Source: CAZMGB01 sp964565775
GTDB lineage: Bacteria; Chloroflexota; Dehalococcoidia; DSTF01; JALHUB01
Length of the DNA: 64,000 nucleotides
NCBI GenBank assembly: GCA_964565775.1
Contig: CAZMGB010000017.1
Coordinates: 1-64,000 of the forward strand
Direction: 5' to 3'
In this document: positions 1-7,502 of the stretch, in pieces
How positions within the stretch are numbered: the stretch's first letter is position 1
Layout: each line of letters opens with the position of its first letter
Translations under genes and position numbers: made by a program
Notes under the pieces: generated by a model
Told to the model about the DNA's origin: nothing
What the model saw: the letters and a program-made list of their open reading frames with translations, nothing else
Database searches by the model: none

Positions 1-1190
1 TCGATGTCGGGCACCGAGGCCATCTCCTCGTTGAGGAAGCGGCCCAGGAACAGGCCATCGGCGATGGGGTCGATGTGCGAGAGGCCGATGAGGTAGCAGA
101 TGAGCGACCCGACGGAAGAGCCGCGGCCCCGACCAGGCGGCGAGTGGGAGGGGCGACCACGCACCTCCTCGGCGACCTGGTTGGCGAGCTGGAGGATCTC
201 GCGGTGGATGAGGAAGAACCCGGCGAGGCCGTGGCGCTCCACCAGGGCCAGCTCCTCCTCCAAGCGCTCGCGAACCTCGGGCGTGATGCGTCTGTACCTC
301 GCTTCCGCCTCGCGGTAGCAGAGTTTGCGGAGGTAGGAGTCCGGCGTCTCGCCCTCGGGCACGGGGTAGTCAGGGAAGCGATAGTCCAGGTCGCGGGTTA
401 GGTCGAACTGACATCGCTCGGCGATGAGCATCGTGTTGGCGACCGCCTCCGGGTAGTCGCGGAACAGCTCGGCCATCCCGGCGGGCGGCTTCAGGAAGTA
501 CTCGGAGTTCTCGCGGCGCAGCCGGTGAGAGGCGTCCAGGGTCGTGCGGTGCTTGATGGCGAGGAGCACGTCCTGCAAGCGGTGGCGCTCCCGCAGGTGG
601 TAGTGTACGTTGCCGGTAGCGACGGCACCCAGGCCGAGGTGCTCCGCCAGGTCGGCAAGGGCGCGGTTGCGACGTGCGTCGCCGTGGACCAGGTTGTTCT
701 GGAGCTCGACGAAGAATTTGCCGGGGCCGAACCAGCGGAGGTAGCGGCGGGCCGCCTCTTCCGCCTCACTGTAGCGGCCCTCGGCGACGAGCGACGGCAC
801 CTCGCCCCGGCGGCAGCCGGAGAGGGCGATGAGTCCCTCGCTGTGACGGGCCAGCGCCTCAGGCTCGACGCAGGGCTTGCCCCTCTCGTGGTCGAGGTGG
901 GAGTGGGTAAGGAGGCGACAGAGGTTGGCATAGCCCCGCTGGTTCCCGCAGAGGAGGGTCAGGTGGTGGCCCGAGGCGAGCGTGACCTCGGTGCCGGTGA
1001 TGGGCTTGATGCCCCAGGCGCGGGCGCACTGTGCGAACTCCATCGCCCCGTGGAGGCCGTCGTGGTCCGTGAGGGCGAGGGCCTCGTACCCCAGCTCTCG
1101 CGCTCGCAGCACCAGCTCCTCGATGTGGGACGCGCCTTCGAGGAAGGAGAAGTTGGAGTGGGCGTGGAGTTCGGCATAAGGGGCCATCAT
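1..1190 (-). CDS. dnaE2: Error-prone DNA polymerase III alpha subunit DnaE2, 3' end missing
   Basis: Translation from 1190 (or 1187) on the minus strand begins MMAPYAELHAHSNFSFLEG and stays open to the window edge, giving about 396 residues. The PHP-domain histidine motif (HAHSNFSFLEGAS) and TDHDGL are clear, and the form ELHxHSNFSFLxGAS is typical of DnaE2 rather than the replicative DnaE1. DnaE2 does translesion synthesis in the SOS response with ImuB as its beta-clamp adaptor, and imuB lies 1.1 kb upstream on the same strand. The C-terminal polymerase fingers and any OB domain lie outside the window. The gene starts 20 bases after the preceding stop, so it is probably in the same transcript. 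Confidence 0.9.
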   Translation of the reverse strand, partial: MMAPYAELHAHSNFSFLEGASHIEELVLRARELGYEALALTDHDGLHGAMEFAQCARAWGIKPITGTEVTLASGHHLTLLCGNQRGYANLCRLLTHSHLDHERGKPCVEPEALARHSEGLIALSGCRRGEVPSLVAEGRYSEAEEAARRYLRWFGPGKFFVELQNNLVHGDARRNRALADLAEHLGLGAVATGNVHYHLRERHRLQDVLLAIKHRTTLDASHRLRRENSEYFLKPPAGMAELFRDYPEAVANTMLIAERCQFDLTRDLDYRFPDYPVPEGETPDSYLRKLCYREAEARYRRITPEVRERLEEELALVERHGLAGFFLIHREILQLANQVAEEVRGRPSHSPPGRGRGSSVGSLICYLIGLSHIDPIADGLFLGRFLNEEMASVPDI

Positions 1191-1209
1191 GCCACAACGC
1201 GGACGTCGT

Positions 1210-2025
1210 TCAAAAATCTATGTAGCGTTCGAGGTCAACCGACTGGCTGCCGTCCTCAAAGCTCACCCGAGCCAGGCAAAGCATCGGCCCATAGGCCGAT
1301 ACCTCTAGACGGAAGTTCGCGTCGCGGTTAGTCTTCACGATGGTCTGGTCTGAGAACATTGGGCCCAGATGATACGCGACACTCTTAACGAGCCCTCTGC
1401 TTAATGGGCAATCGTCACGCTCAGAATCGCCGTGCTGGCGCAGGTAAATGACGATGTCCGCGATCTGATCGGGTTCTGACGATGGCCGCCAAGTATGTGC
1501 AAGAAAAAGGCCTCGGTTGCCCCGGTATATCCCAATCCGTCTCCGCTCACGTTCCTCCCAGGATTCGTCGCCTCTTGGGCCGGCCGCCTGGCTACTTCGG
1601 ACGTCCGGCTGAAATTCCGTAAGAAGGCGTTCTGTTAGTTGATCGGGAGTCATGGCCTGATTGGTTCTACCAACTCGGATGTAGGCATTGTTGTAGGCGA
1701 AATGAACCTTGTTGGCTGGTGCCTTGTCCACCGTAACTGCCACCACAGTCCTTCCCTCGATGCAGCATTGGTAGATGCGCGGAGCCAAAGGCGACTGCGT
1801 ATTCGTGTGGACTTGATTGGCAAAATCCTCGACCGTCTTCCTGCCAAGTTGAACTCCTGTGACAGCCCCATCGTCGCGGACTCCAAAGAAGACCGTCCCA
1901 CCATCAGCATGTGCGAAACTGCATAGAGTCTCAATCGCCTTTCGGGCTTCCGAAAAGCCGGCTTTGAACTCCACTTGTTGTCCTTCACCCTGCTGAATCA
2001 GCCGTCTAGCTTGATGCGGCTGCAT
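1210..2025 (-). CDS. AlbA_2 (Schlafen-type) domain protein with C-terminal pYEATS-like domain
   Basis: A 271-residue protein. Residues 12-150 carry the AlbA_2/Schlafen hallmark: EFKAGF, then a glycine-rich FAHADGGTVFFGVRDDG, then a VEDFANQV helix. AlbA_2 domains bind nucleic acid and are common in putative regulators and conflict proteins. Residues 212-271 (LVKSVAYHLGPMF...FRLEVSAYGPMLCLARVSFEDG) resemble the prokaryotic YEATS beta-sandwich, which is associated with signalling and conflict systems; this second assignment is from pattern only. The gene sits inside the SOS mutasome cluster, between the DUF6504 gene and dnaE2, where it is not a usual member, so it may be an insertion. A DNA-dependent regulatory or sensing role is inference. 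Confidence 0.7.
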   Translation of the reverse strand: MQPHQARRLIQQGEGQQVEFKAGFSEARKAIETLCSFAHADGGTVFFGVRDDGAVTGVQLGRKTVEDFANQVHTNTQSPLAPRIYQCCIEGRTVVAVTVDKAPANKVHFAYNNAYIRVGRTNQAMTPDQLTERLLTEFQPDVRSSQAAGPRGDESWEERERRRIGIYRGNRGLFLAHTWRPSSEPDQIADIVIYLRQHGDSERDDCPLSRGLVKSVAYHLGPMFSDQTIVKTNRDANFRLEVSAYGPMLCLARVSFEDGSQSVDLERYIDF

Positions 2026-2093
2026 GTGACCTCCCGACAGGCAGGCTGAATGCTTCGAAGCGCTCGGCCTCGAGAGTCATTTGTCAGGTAGGA

Positions 2094-2381
2094 TTATACC
2101 CGTTGCTCATACCAACTTCCCGTCACTAGGTCCCGGTACACCGTGGCCGTTCGCCCGTCCTGAAGCAGCAGAGAGTAGTACACCCGGCTCACGGGCCGCT
2201 GCCGCCACCATTCATCATCGATGCGCCAGGTCTCCAGCACCGCTTCCACAGTGTGGCGGCAGCCCGACAGCCAGACGGCGACAGGCCGGCCGTCCCCGCT
2301 GGCCTCCACGCGGGCCAGCCGCGGGCGATTTAGGGCTCGAACTCGACCAGCGCGGCCCTGCGTTCGGAGATGCGCGACCAC
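2094..2381 (-). CDS. DUF6504 family small protein of the ImuB/DnaE2 cluster
   Basis: Up to 95 residues. The C-terminal half has the strongly conserved pattern WRIDDEWWRQRPVSRVYY followed by TVYRDLVTGSWYEQ, which I recognise as DUF6504, a family that usually lies between imuB and dnaE2 in GC-rich bacteria. Its biochemical role is unknown. The start is uncertain: the GTG at 2381 would overlap the end of imuB by 52 bases, and the family-like region begins only near residue 20, so translation may initiate later or be coupled to imuB. No signal peptide or membrane segment is visible. Confidence 0.7.
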   Translation of the reverse strand: MVAHLRTQGRAGRVRALNRPRLARVEASGDGRPVAVWLSGCRHTVEAVLETWRIDDEWWRQRPVSRVYYSLLLQDGRTATVYRDLVTGSWYEQRV

Positions 2382-3502
2382 GGCTCTACCTCCACCACCT
2401 TTCCGATGAAACTGCGCCCCTGCTGCGCCTGAAGTTGTCGCACCGCCTCCGCCACCTGCCGTCCAAGCTTCGCCCGGCCGCCGTCGAACATGGTGGCCTG
2501 CTTGCCGGATTGTCCGGTCAGGCCCACGAGTTCAACCTCTAGCTCCTCCACCGGTCGCCCCGGCGGCCTGCGTTCGACGGCGCTTCTGACAGCGAACCAG
2601 GCGTCGTTGGGATCGGCCAGCGCCTCACGGAATGGGACGGCCAGCTCCCAGGTGCCGCCGTCCAGAGCTGCGCGCACCACCGTCTTGCGCACCCAGCGGC
2701 CCCGCCGATCCGGGGTCGCGTAGGCGGTGTGCACCAGCCGCTCCACGCCCATGAGGATCGCGTCCAAGGAGACGACGGGCGCGGGGAACTGTAGCCGGCG
2801 CACCACGGTCTCCTCCTTGACCCGCGACACCAGCGGCTCGCGGTCGATGCCGTTGGCCAGCTCCCAGTAGCGCTTGCCCTCCGGGCCGAACTGCTGCTGG
2901 AACGCCCCCAGCGGAATCCGCGCGACCTCGCCGATGGTCTCGATGCCTAGCAGTCGAAGCCGCCACAGCATCGACTCGCCCGCCGGCAGGTGGTCGATGG
3001 CCAGCGGCGCCAGGAAAGCGGCCTCCCCGCCGGGCGGGACCGCCTTCGCCAGGCCGGGGCGGCTCGTCGTCGCCGCCACGCGCGCTGCGAACTTCCTGCC
3101 GGCGATGCCAACCGCTGCCATGAACCTGAATCGCCGATGCAGGTCGGAGATGACACCTTGGCAATAGGCGTTGGCTTCCTCTGAGAGGCCATCCAGGGAG
3201 AAGAACGCGGTGCCTAAGGCACCTGGCTCCACCGCCGGGCTGTACTCCTCAAGGAAGTCGAGCACCACATCGAAGCGCCGCTGGTAGTGCGGCAGGTCCG
3301 GCGGCAGCACCACTGCCCGCGGGCAAAGACCGATGGCCTCCGACATCCTCGTCCCTTGTTTGATGCCTAAGGCCTCACCGCCCAGGGAACAGTCGAAGAC
3401 GGCCGACTCGCCGATCAGGATCAAGCGCGCCGCGATGTCCGGGCGACGCTGCCGCTCGATCTCTATGGCGAAGCGCGGGATGTGCACACTGGCGATACGC
3501 AT
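2330..3502 (-). CDS. imuB: ImuB-like Y-family polymerase homologue, catalytically degenerate
   Basis: A 390-residue Y-family (DinB/UmuC fold) protein. The fold is recognisable from the YSP(A/G)VEP-like motif near residue 90, the IGIAGRKFAA fingers segment and the helix-hairpin-helix region WRLRLLGIETIGEVARIP. The catalytic carboxylates are damaged: motif I reads ASVHIPRFAIEIE instead of a DxDxFFA pattern, and the SxDE motif reads SLDG. Loss of these acids is the signature of ImuB, which does not polymerise but links DnaE2 to the beta clamp during mutagenic repair. No separate imuA-like gene is seen upstream. It is preceded by a strong promoter overlapping a LexA-like box, consistent with SOS control. 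Confidence 0.85.
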   Translation of the reverse strand: MRIASVHIPRFAIEIERQRRPDIAARLILIGESAVFDCSLGGEALGIKQGTRMSEAIGLCPRAVVLPPDLPHYQRRFDVVLDFLEEYSPAVEPGALGTAFFSLDGLSEEANAYCQGVISDLHRRFRFMAAVGIAGRKFAARVAATTSRPGLAKAVPPGGEAAFLAPLAIDHLPAGESMLWRLRLLGIETIGEVARIPLGAFQQQFGPEGKRYWELANGIDREPLVSRVKEETVVRRLQFPAPVVSLDAILMGVERLVHTAYATPDRRGRWVRKTVVRAALDGGTWELAVPFREALADPNDAWFAVRSAVERRPPGRPVEELEVELVGLTGQSGKQATMFDGGRAKLGRQVAEAVRQLQAQQGRSFIGKVVEVEPWSRISERRAALVEFEP

Positions 3503-3525
3503 GGGGCGGTCTCAGCGACAGAAAT

Positions 3526-3553
3526 GGTATAAGAACATACGTACTACTGTCAA
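3526..3553 (-). promoter_or_regulatory. Promoter of imuB with overlapping LexA-like (SOS) box
   Basis: On the minus strand TTGACA (3553-3548) is followed after 16 bases by TATACC (3531-3526), a good sigma-70 promoter 24 bases upstream of the imuB ATG. The spacer contains GAACATACGTAC (plus-strand 3533-3544), one mismatch from the Gram-positive/Chloroflexi-style LexA operator GAAC-N4-GTTC. A repressor bound there would occlude RNA polymerase. The box is read from sequence; LexA binding is inference. Confidence 0.65.
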
Positions 3554-3780
3554 GCGCCAAGGCTGGCCTCTGTCGTGCCTGATCTGGACCGCCACCATAT
3601 CCAGCATCCCCCTCGTCGACGCTCTCCAGGGGCAGCCTGCCAGTCGTCTGTGTCCAAGGGCGGAAGCGGAGAAAGGCGCGTCGACTTCGTTGGGCTGGTG
3701 CCGCAGGCCGATGTGTATGATCCTTAGCGGAGGCTGTTGCCAACATTGGCATCACCTACCTTCACGGAGGAGAATTAGCC

Positions 3781-4905
3781 TTGACAATGCTGACCAAAGA
3801 TCTTGACGGACACGAGCTAGTCGCTGTGCTCGGCGCCGGCACCTCCGCCTCCGTTGGGTATCCCCTATATCGCGAGCTTACTTCAGAGGAATACATAACT
3901 AGATTGGATCGGATTCAAAAGCAGACGCATCAAGCGATCCTTGATGACATGACGGAATCGCTAGTCCCGACTGCACGCGCTCTCAGTCGATCCGGAAGGC
4001 ATTTCGAAGAAGTGATGGAAGTAACGTACGACCACAATAGGGACTTGTTCGAAGCTCTCCTTGGATACTACAAGACCCTTTTGCTCATGGCCGAGTTTAC
4101 GTGCAAGATCGAGCCTGGCTTTCCGGTAGGCGAGCCCTTTCTAACCTTCTCCTTCGTCCTCAGGAACCTCCTCAGTCGCGGGATGCAGTTGACGTTGATC
4201 TCTTTCAACCATGATGTTGCCATCGAGCAGTCGCTGCTTTGGTCGAGCGTCGTCTACCACGCGCGCCCGGAGTGCCTAACAGGCTGGCCATCGGGCCTAC
4301 CGACGATTAGCAAGCGCGGCGCATCTGACTTCTATCTAGCAGCCAATGCCGCTATCCCCCTTGAAGCCTATGCCGACTTCAGCGCGGAGTCGCCCGTTGT
4401 AAGAGCTCCAGAGGTCGCGCCGACGGCGAGTGGCCAAGTGCTTCTACTCAAGCTTCACGGGTCCTTCAACATGCGCGCGTGCCAGGATTGCGGGCAAATC
4501 TACTTCGCCTACTTCTATATCTGCGCGCCGGATCCGAACTGGGCACCCGTCCGCTACCGACAGTGTGAGAAATGCGGTGGTGAAGTTGTCGACTCCATCG
4601 TGCCGCCCAAACGAACGAAATCGCTCGTTGCATTGCGCCAGATCTGGGCCGCGGCGGAGGAAGCGATCCAATCAGCTAATGAGTTATTCGTCGTCGGTTA
4701 CTCTCTTCCAGCCTATGACGTCGAGGCCGTCGAGCTCTTCAAGACCACCTCTCCCAACTGCGTCTCCACTGTGTTCAACAGGAATAGGCGCCGGGAAACA
4801 GTGAATCACTTCAAGTCGATCTTCAGCAGGGCTATCGTGCATTCTGGCGGCTTCGCCGAGTTCGTCGAGCATCTATGCCGGAGATATGGGATCAGCCCGG
4901 GGTAG
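3781..4905 (+). CDS. SIR2-family NAD-dependent protein with zinc ribbon
   Basis: 374 residues, TTG start chosen because GGAGGAG (3766-3772) lies 8 bases upstream, while the ATG at 3787 is too far. The N-terminus has the NAD-binding loop VLGAGTSASVGYP, followed by SFNHD (equivalent of the TxNxD motif), LLKLHGS, and a late FVVGYSLPAYDVEAVEL typical of SIR2 Rossmann folds. Two CxxC pairs (CQDCG and CEKCGG) about 30 residues apart form a zinc ribbon, as in true sirtuins and unlike most SIR2 antiphage effectors. It could be a deacylase or an NAD-consuming defence enzyme; it stands alone, without a visible partner gene. It is flanked by a bidirectional terminator on its 3' side. Confidence 0.75.
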   Translation: MTMLTKDLDGHELVAVLGAGTSASVGYPLYRELTSEEYITRLDRIQKQTHQAILDDMTESLVPTARALSRSGRHFEEVMEVTYDHNRDLFEALLGYYKTLLLMAEFTCKIEPGFPVGEPFLTFSFVLRNLLSRGMQLTLISFNHDVAIEQSLLWSSVVYHARPECLTGWPSGLPTISKRGASDFYLAANAAIPLEAYADFSAESPVVRAPEVAPTASGQVLLLKLHGSFNMRACQDCGQIYFAYFYICAPDPNWAPVRYRQCEKCGGEVVDSIVPPKRTKSLVALRQIWAAAEEAIQSANELFVVGYSLPAYDVEAVELFKTTSPNCVSTVFNRNRRRETVNHFKSIFSRAIVHSGGFAEFVEHLCRRYGISPG

Positions 4906-4975
4906 CGGGATTGCCCATTCCAGTCCGCCTCTGCCATCCTCTTCCCGTGACAGAGATGTCCCGCTTCGAGCGCAA

Positions 4976-5006
4976 CAAAAAAAGCGGGGATTCCCCGCTT
5001 TCTTTG
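4976..5006. terminator. Bidirectional rho-independent terminator
   Basis: AAAGCGGGG (4981-4989) pairs with CCCCGCTTT (4993-5001) around a 3-base loop. A run of A lies on the left and T-rich sequence on the right, so it can end both the SIR2 gene and the convergent minus-strand gene at 5037-5255. Confidence 0.75.
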
Positions 5007-5036
5007 TGCCCAGGCGACCTCGGAGCCGCCGGATGG

Positions 5037-5255
5037 CTATCGCTTGGAGGAGCGGCTGGCCACGGCATCCGCTGACCCGCCCCCATCGGCTCGCAGGTAG
5101 ATGAGGCGACGCCGGCAGGCGAGCCAGCTACGCCGCATACGGTCAGCGATGGCCTTCGGCGGCAGGTCCGCGATAGCGAGCAGGCGCTGGTCCTCCTCCT
5201 CGGTCCAGGGGGCTCCTCGCCTCTGGCGGTTCCTGAGTCGGGTCCTGACTGGCAT
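5037..5255 (-). CDS. Small SANT/Myb-like DNA-binding protein
   Basis: 72 residues from the ATG at 5255, chosen because GAAGGAGGT lies 7 bases upstream; longer readings of the frame lack a ribosome site. The sequence APWTEEEDQRLLAIADLPPKAIADRMRRSWLACRRRLIYL matches the tryptophan-acidic start and spaced helices of SANT/Myb-type helix-turn-helix proteins, like those in phages and plasmids. The C-terminal tail is basic and serine rich. The next gene upstream (5276-5872) has similar SANT-like repeats, so both probably bind DNA. Targets are unknown. Confidence 0.6.
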   Translation of the reverse strand: MPVRTRLRNRQRRGAPWTEEEDQRLLAIADLPPKAIADRMRRSWLACRRRLIYLRADGGGSADAVASRSSKR

Positions 5256-5275
5256 CTCTCTACCTCCTTCGTCCT

Positions 5276-5872
5276 TCACGCGGCCTCGGCGCGGCGGCCG
5301 TGGCTGGTCGGACGCCCGAGGAGCGGCGCGATCAGGTCCATAAACCACAGGCTATCGACCTTCCGCAGGTCGATGTCGTAGGGGTGGTCGCGCAGCAACG
5401 TCACGACCGCCTCGTCGGTTATCAACCACGAGTCGCCGCCCTGCTGAGCGGTGCGCTCGGCGTGGCGATGGGAGGCCCGCAGCCTTCCCGAGCGGATGCG
5501 GGCCAGCACCCAGTGCGGGTCAACGCCGAGGGCCTCGGCCAGGGAGCAAGCGGTGTAGCCCTCGTCGTACTTCCGCAGGCCGAGCCGCTTCGCCTTCAGC
5601 CGCACGGCTGTCGGCGACCGGCCAAGCTTTCGGGCCAGCGTCTTCACCGATGCATGGTGGAGGTTCGCTTCAATGTAGGCCTCGTCCTCTGTGGACCAGG
5701 GCCTATCCTTGGGCCGGCTCAGGCCCAGGGCGGCGGCCCGGCGGTTGACGACCCACCGCGGCACCTTCAGCCGGGCGGCGATCTCCCGCGACCTGCCTCT
5801 TACGGTCGGGTCGTACATGCGGCGCAAGAGACCGTCAGTGATGTCATTCCAGAACCACTTCTTGTTCGGCAC
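5276..5872 (-). CDS. Putative DNA-binding protein with tandem SANT-like/HTH segments
   Basis: 198 residues from a GTG at 5872, supported by AAGGAGGA 7 bases upstream. Two related segments occur: one beginning at KKWFWNDITDGLLRRMYDP with SREIAARLKVPRWVVNRRAAALGL, and a second RPWSTEDEAYIEANLHHASVKTLARKLGRSPTAVRLKAKRLGL. Both have the spacing of SANT/HTH modules that recognise DNA. The C-terminal part has a further helix-turn-helix-like CSLAEALGVDPHWVLARIRSGRL, which resembles an excisionase-type binding domain. It lies in a run of minus-strand genes with strong ribosome sites, as is usual on phages and plasmids. Function is not known. Confidence 0.6.
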   Translation of the reverse strand: MPNKKWFWNDITDGLLRRMYDPTVRGRSREIAARLKVPRWVVNRRAAALGLSRPKDRPWSTEDEAYIEANLHHASVKTLARKLGRSPTAVRLKAKRLGLRKYDEGYTACSLAEALGVDPHWVLARIRSGRLRASHRHAERTAQQGGDSWLITDEAVVTLLRDHPYDIDLRKVDSLWFMDLIAPLLGRPTSHGRRAEAA

Positions 5873-5885
5873 GCGACATTCCTCC

Positions 5886-6473
5886 TTATTCAGCTCCCCT
5901 GAGCATGGCGAGCAGGATCTCCGGCGCTCGTTCACGGCGGCGCTGGTATGCCTCATAGCTCTCACCGCGCGTGTCCCAGGGGCCGCCGGCGATGCGGTCC
6001 GCCAGCTCGCTCGGGCTCGACCAGCGTCGGTACAGGACGACGGGCACCGTCTCACGGCCGACGGCGTCGCGGACGAGGTAGACCTGGGGCAGCGAGGCGA
6101 TGCAGGTGGCGTCTGGGGGCAGCTCCGGCGCATCCTTGTACAGGCCCTGGTGGACGGCCTCCCAGACGGCATGGGCCAGGGGAGCGGGCGGCTCGGTCCA
6201 CAGGGACAGGTGGCAGTCACGGCCGCCCCAGTGGTCGTGGCCGCCGTTGAGGGCGAGCCCGGCGCCGGCCGCCAGGAGCCCCAGGTGGCGCGCAGCGTCC
6301 CCGGCCTGGGCCACGACCTCCTGAGCCAGGGCGGCGTCGCCCAGGTAGACGAGAGCCCTCGCCGGGTTCGAGCAGCGCGGGCACGGGTAGTAGCAGACTA
6401 GCTGGCCGTCGATGGGCGCCTCGCCGGGGCGGCTGATGCGGGCCCGGTGGGCGTCAGGGTCGAAGGTGATCAT
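5886..6473 (-). CDS. Hypothetical protein with CxxC pair
   Basis: 195 residues from the ATG at 6473, which has AAGGAGG 9 bases upstream; an earlier in-frame start lacks one. Near residue 30 is CYYPCPRCSNPAR, a small cysteine cluster that may bind metal. The middle is rich in Ala, Gly, His and Trp (LNGGHDHWGGRDCHLSLW). No family recognised, and no signal peptide or membrane helix. It is followed within 13 bases by the SANT-like gene, so the two are probably co-transcribed. Between this gene and 6725 there are about 250 bases in which I see no gene. Confidence 0.5.
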   Translation of the reverse strand: MITFDPDAHRARISRPGEAPIDGQLVCYYPCPRCSNPARALVYLGDAALAQEVVAQAGDAARHLGLLAAGAGLALNGGHDHWGGRDCHLSLWTEPPAPLAHAVWEAVHQGLYKDAPELPPDATCIASLPQVYLVRDAVGRETVPVVLYRRWSSPSELADRIAGGPWDTRGESYEAYQRRRERAPEILLAMLRGAE

Positions 6474-6724
6474 GCTTGCGAACCTCCTTCGTTTGGATTG
6501 CTTCCCTCCCATATCGAGGCGAAGTTGGTGTAAACATGTTCAGCTTGCACGCGGGCCGATAGGGGAAGAGTGGGAGCCTGCGACAGCCCGACCGCAATCG
6601 CCTGTTACGAATCCCCGTCTCACACGACGAAGCAGGCGCGCCGCGGGTGACGCTCTCCCAGTTGGGATATTGCAAGGCGCAGAACACACGTGCTAGGATC
6701 GCTCCGGAAGGGAGGCTGCTGACA

Positions 6725-7015
6725 ATGGAATACCCAGAGGTGCGGGTCGCCTACGACGGAGCGCGGGACAGGCGGCGGAGCGCCGCCGACCGGCTGGAGG
6801 GGCTATTCCCGCCACGGAATATTCCCATCCACCTGCGAACCCCAGCTCTCAGCCATGACCACCTGGCAGAAGCTCAGGCTCAGGTGCAGGCTGCGCTCGC
6901 CGACTTCACCTCGGCGTCAGCTCGGCTCGTAGATGTCGCCAAGCGGGAGTGTCCGGATGTCTTCGTCCAGTTGGGGCCCGAGGAACCGTTCGACGAGTCG
7001 AAGTTGAGGGGCTGA
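6725..7015 (+). CDS. Hypothetical helical protein, first gene of a four-gene operon
   Basis: 96 residues from the ATG at 6725, preceded by GGGAGG 9-10 bases upstream; an in-frame GTG at 6647 has no ribosome site. It is helical and charged, with an amphipathic stretch rich in Ala/Gln (LAEAQAQVQAALADFTSASARLVDV). No family recognised. It starts a plus-strand operon of four genes (6725-9399) with gaps of 4 bases, an overlap of 4 bases and a gap of 8 bases, which argues for a joint function. Confidence 0.5.
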   Translation: MEYPEVRVAYDGARDRRRSAADRLEGLFPPRNIPIHLRTPALSHDHLAEAQAQVQAALADFTSASARLVDVAKRECPDVFVQLGPEEPFDESKLRG

Positions 7016-7019
7016 TACG

Positions 7020-7502
7020 TTGGAGTGGGTTCTCGCTGTCGCCAGCCCCTTCCTGATCGTTCTCGGCGGCATCATCGGTGCATGGGTCACGCACCGCCTC
7101 CAGGAGTCGCGGGAGATCGAAGAGCGGCTGTCCGGCGAGCGGCGCAAGGTATACGCCGATCTGATGAAGCCGTACTTCCTAATCTTTAGCGGGAAGGCGC
7201 AGGACGCGACGAAGCTGATAGCTACACCCGACTACCGTCGTACCGCCTTCGACTTCATGCTCATCGCGCCGGACAGCGCGGCCCAGGCCTACAACAACCT
7301 CATGCAATTCACGTACAGGGCCGGAGACCAGGTCGGCGAACGGACGTGGGAGATCATGCTCCACTGGGGTCGCGTCCTTCTTGAGATCAGGAAGAGCCTG
7401 GGCAACAAGAACACCGTGCTGAGCGAAGCCGACATGCTGCGGTTCCTGATCAAGGACATCGACCAGATGGAGAGGGAGCACAACATGAGGATGTCCGAAT
7501 GA
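7020..7502 (+). CDS. Hypothetical protein with N-terminal membrane anchor
   Basis: 160 residues from a TTG start directly after the preceding stop. Residues 3-24 (WVLAVASPFLIVLGGIIGAWVTH) form one membrane helix, and the remainder is cytosolic and helical with many charged residues (RLQESREIEERLSGERRKVYADLMKPY). Short membrane-anchored helical proteins with this shape are often found next to toxin or nuclease genes, but the family is not recognised. Its stop overlaps the next start by ATGA, so translation is coupled. Confidence 0.5.
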   Translation: MEWVLAVASPFLIVLGGIIGAWVTHRLQESREIEERLSGERRKVYADLMKPYFLIFSGKAQDATKLIATPDYRRTAFDFMLIAPDSAAQAYNNLMQFTYRAGDQVGERTWEIMLHWGRVLLEIRKSLGNKNTVLSEADMLRFLIKDIDQMEREHNMRMSE

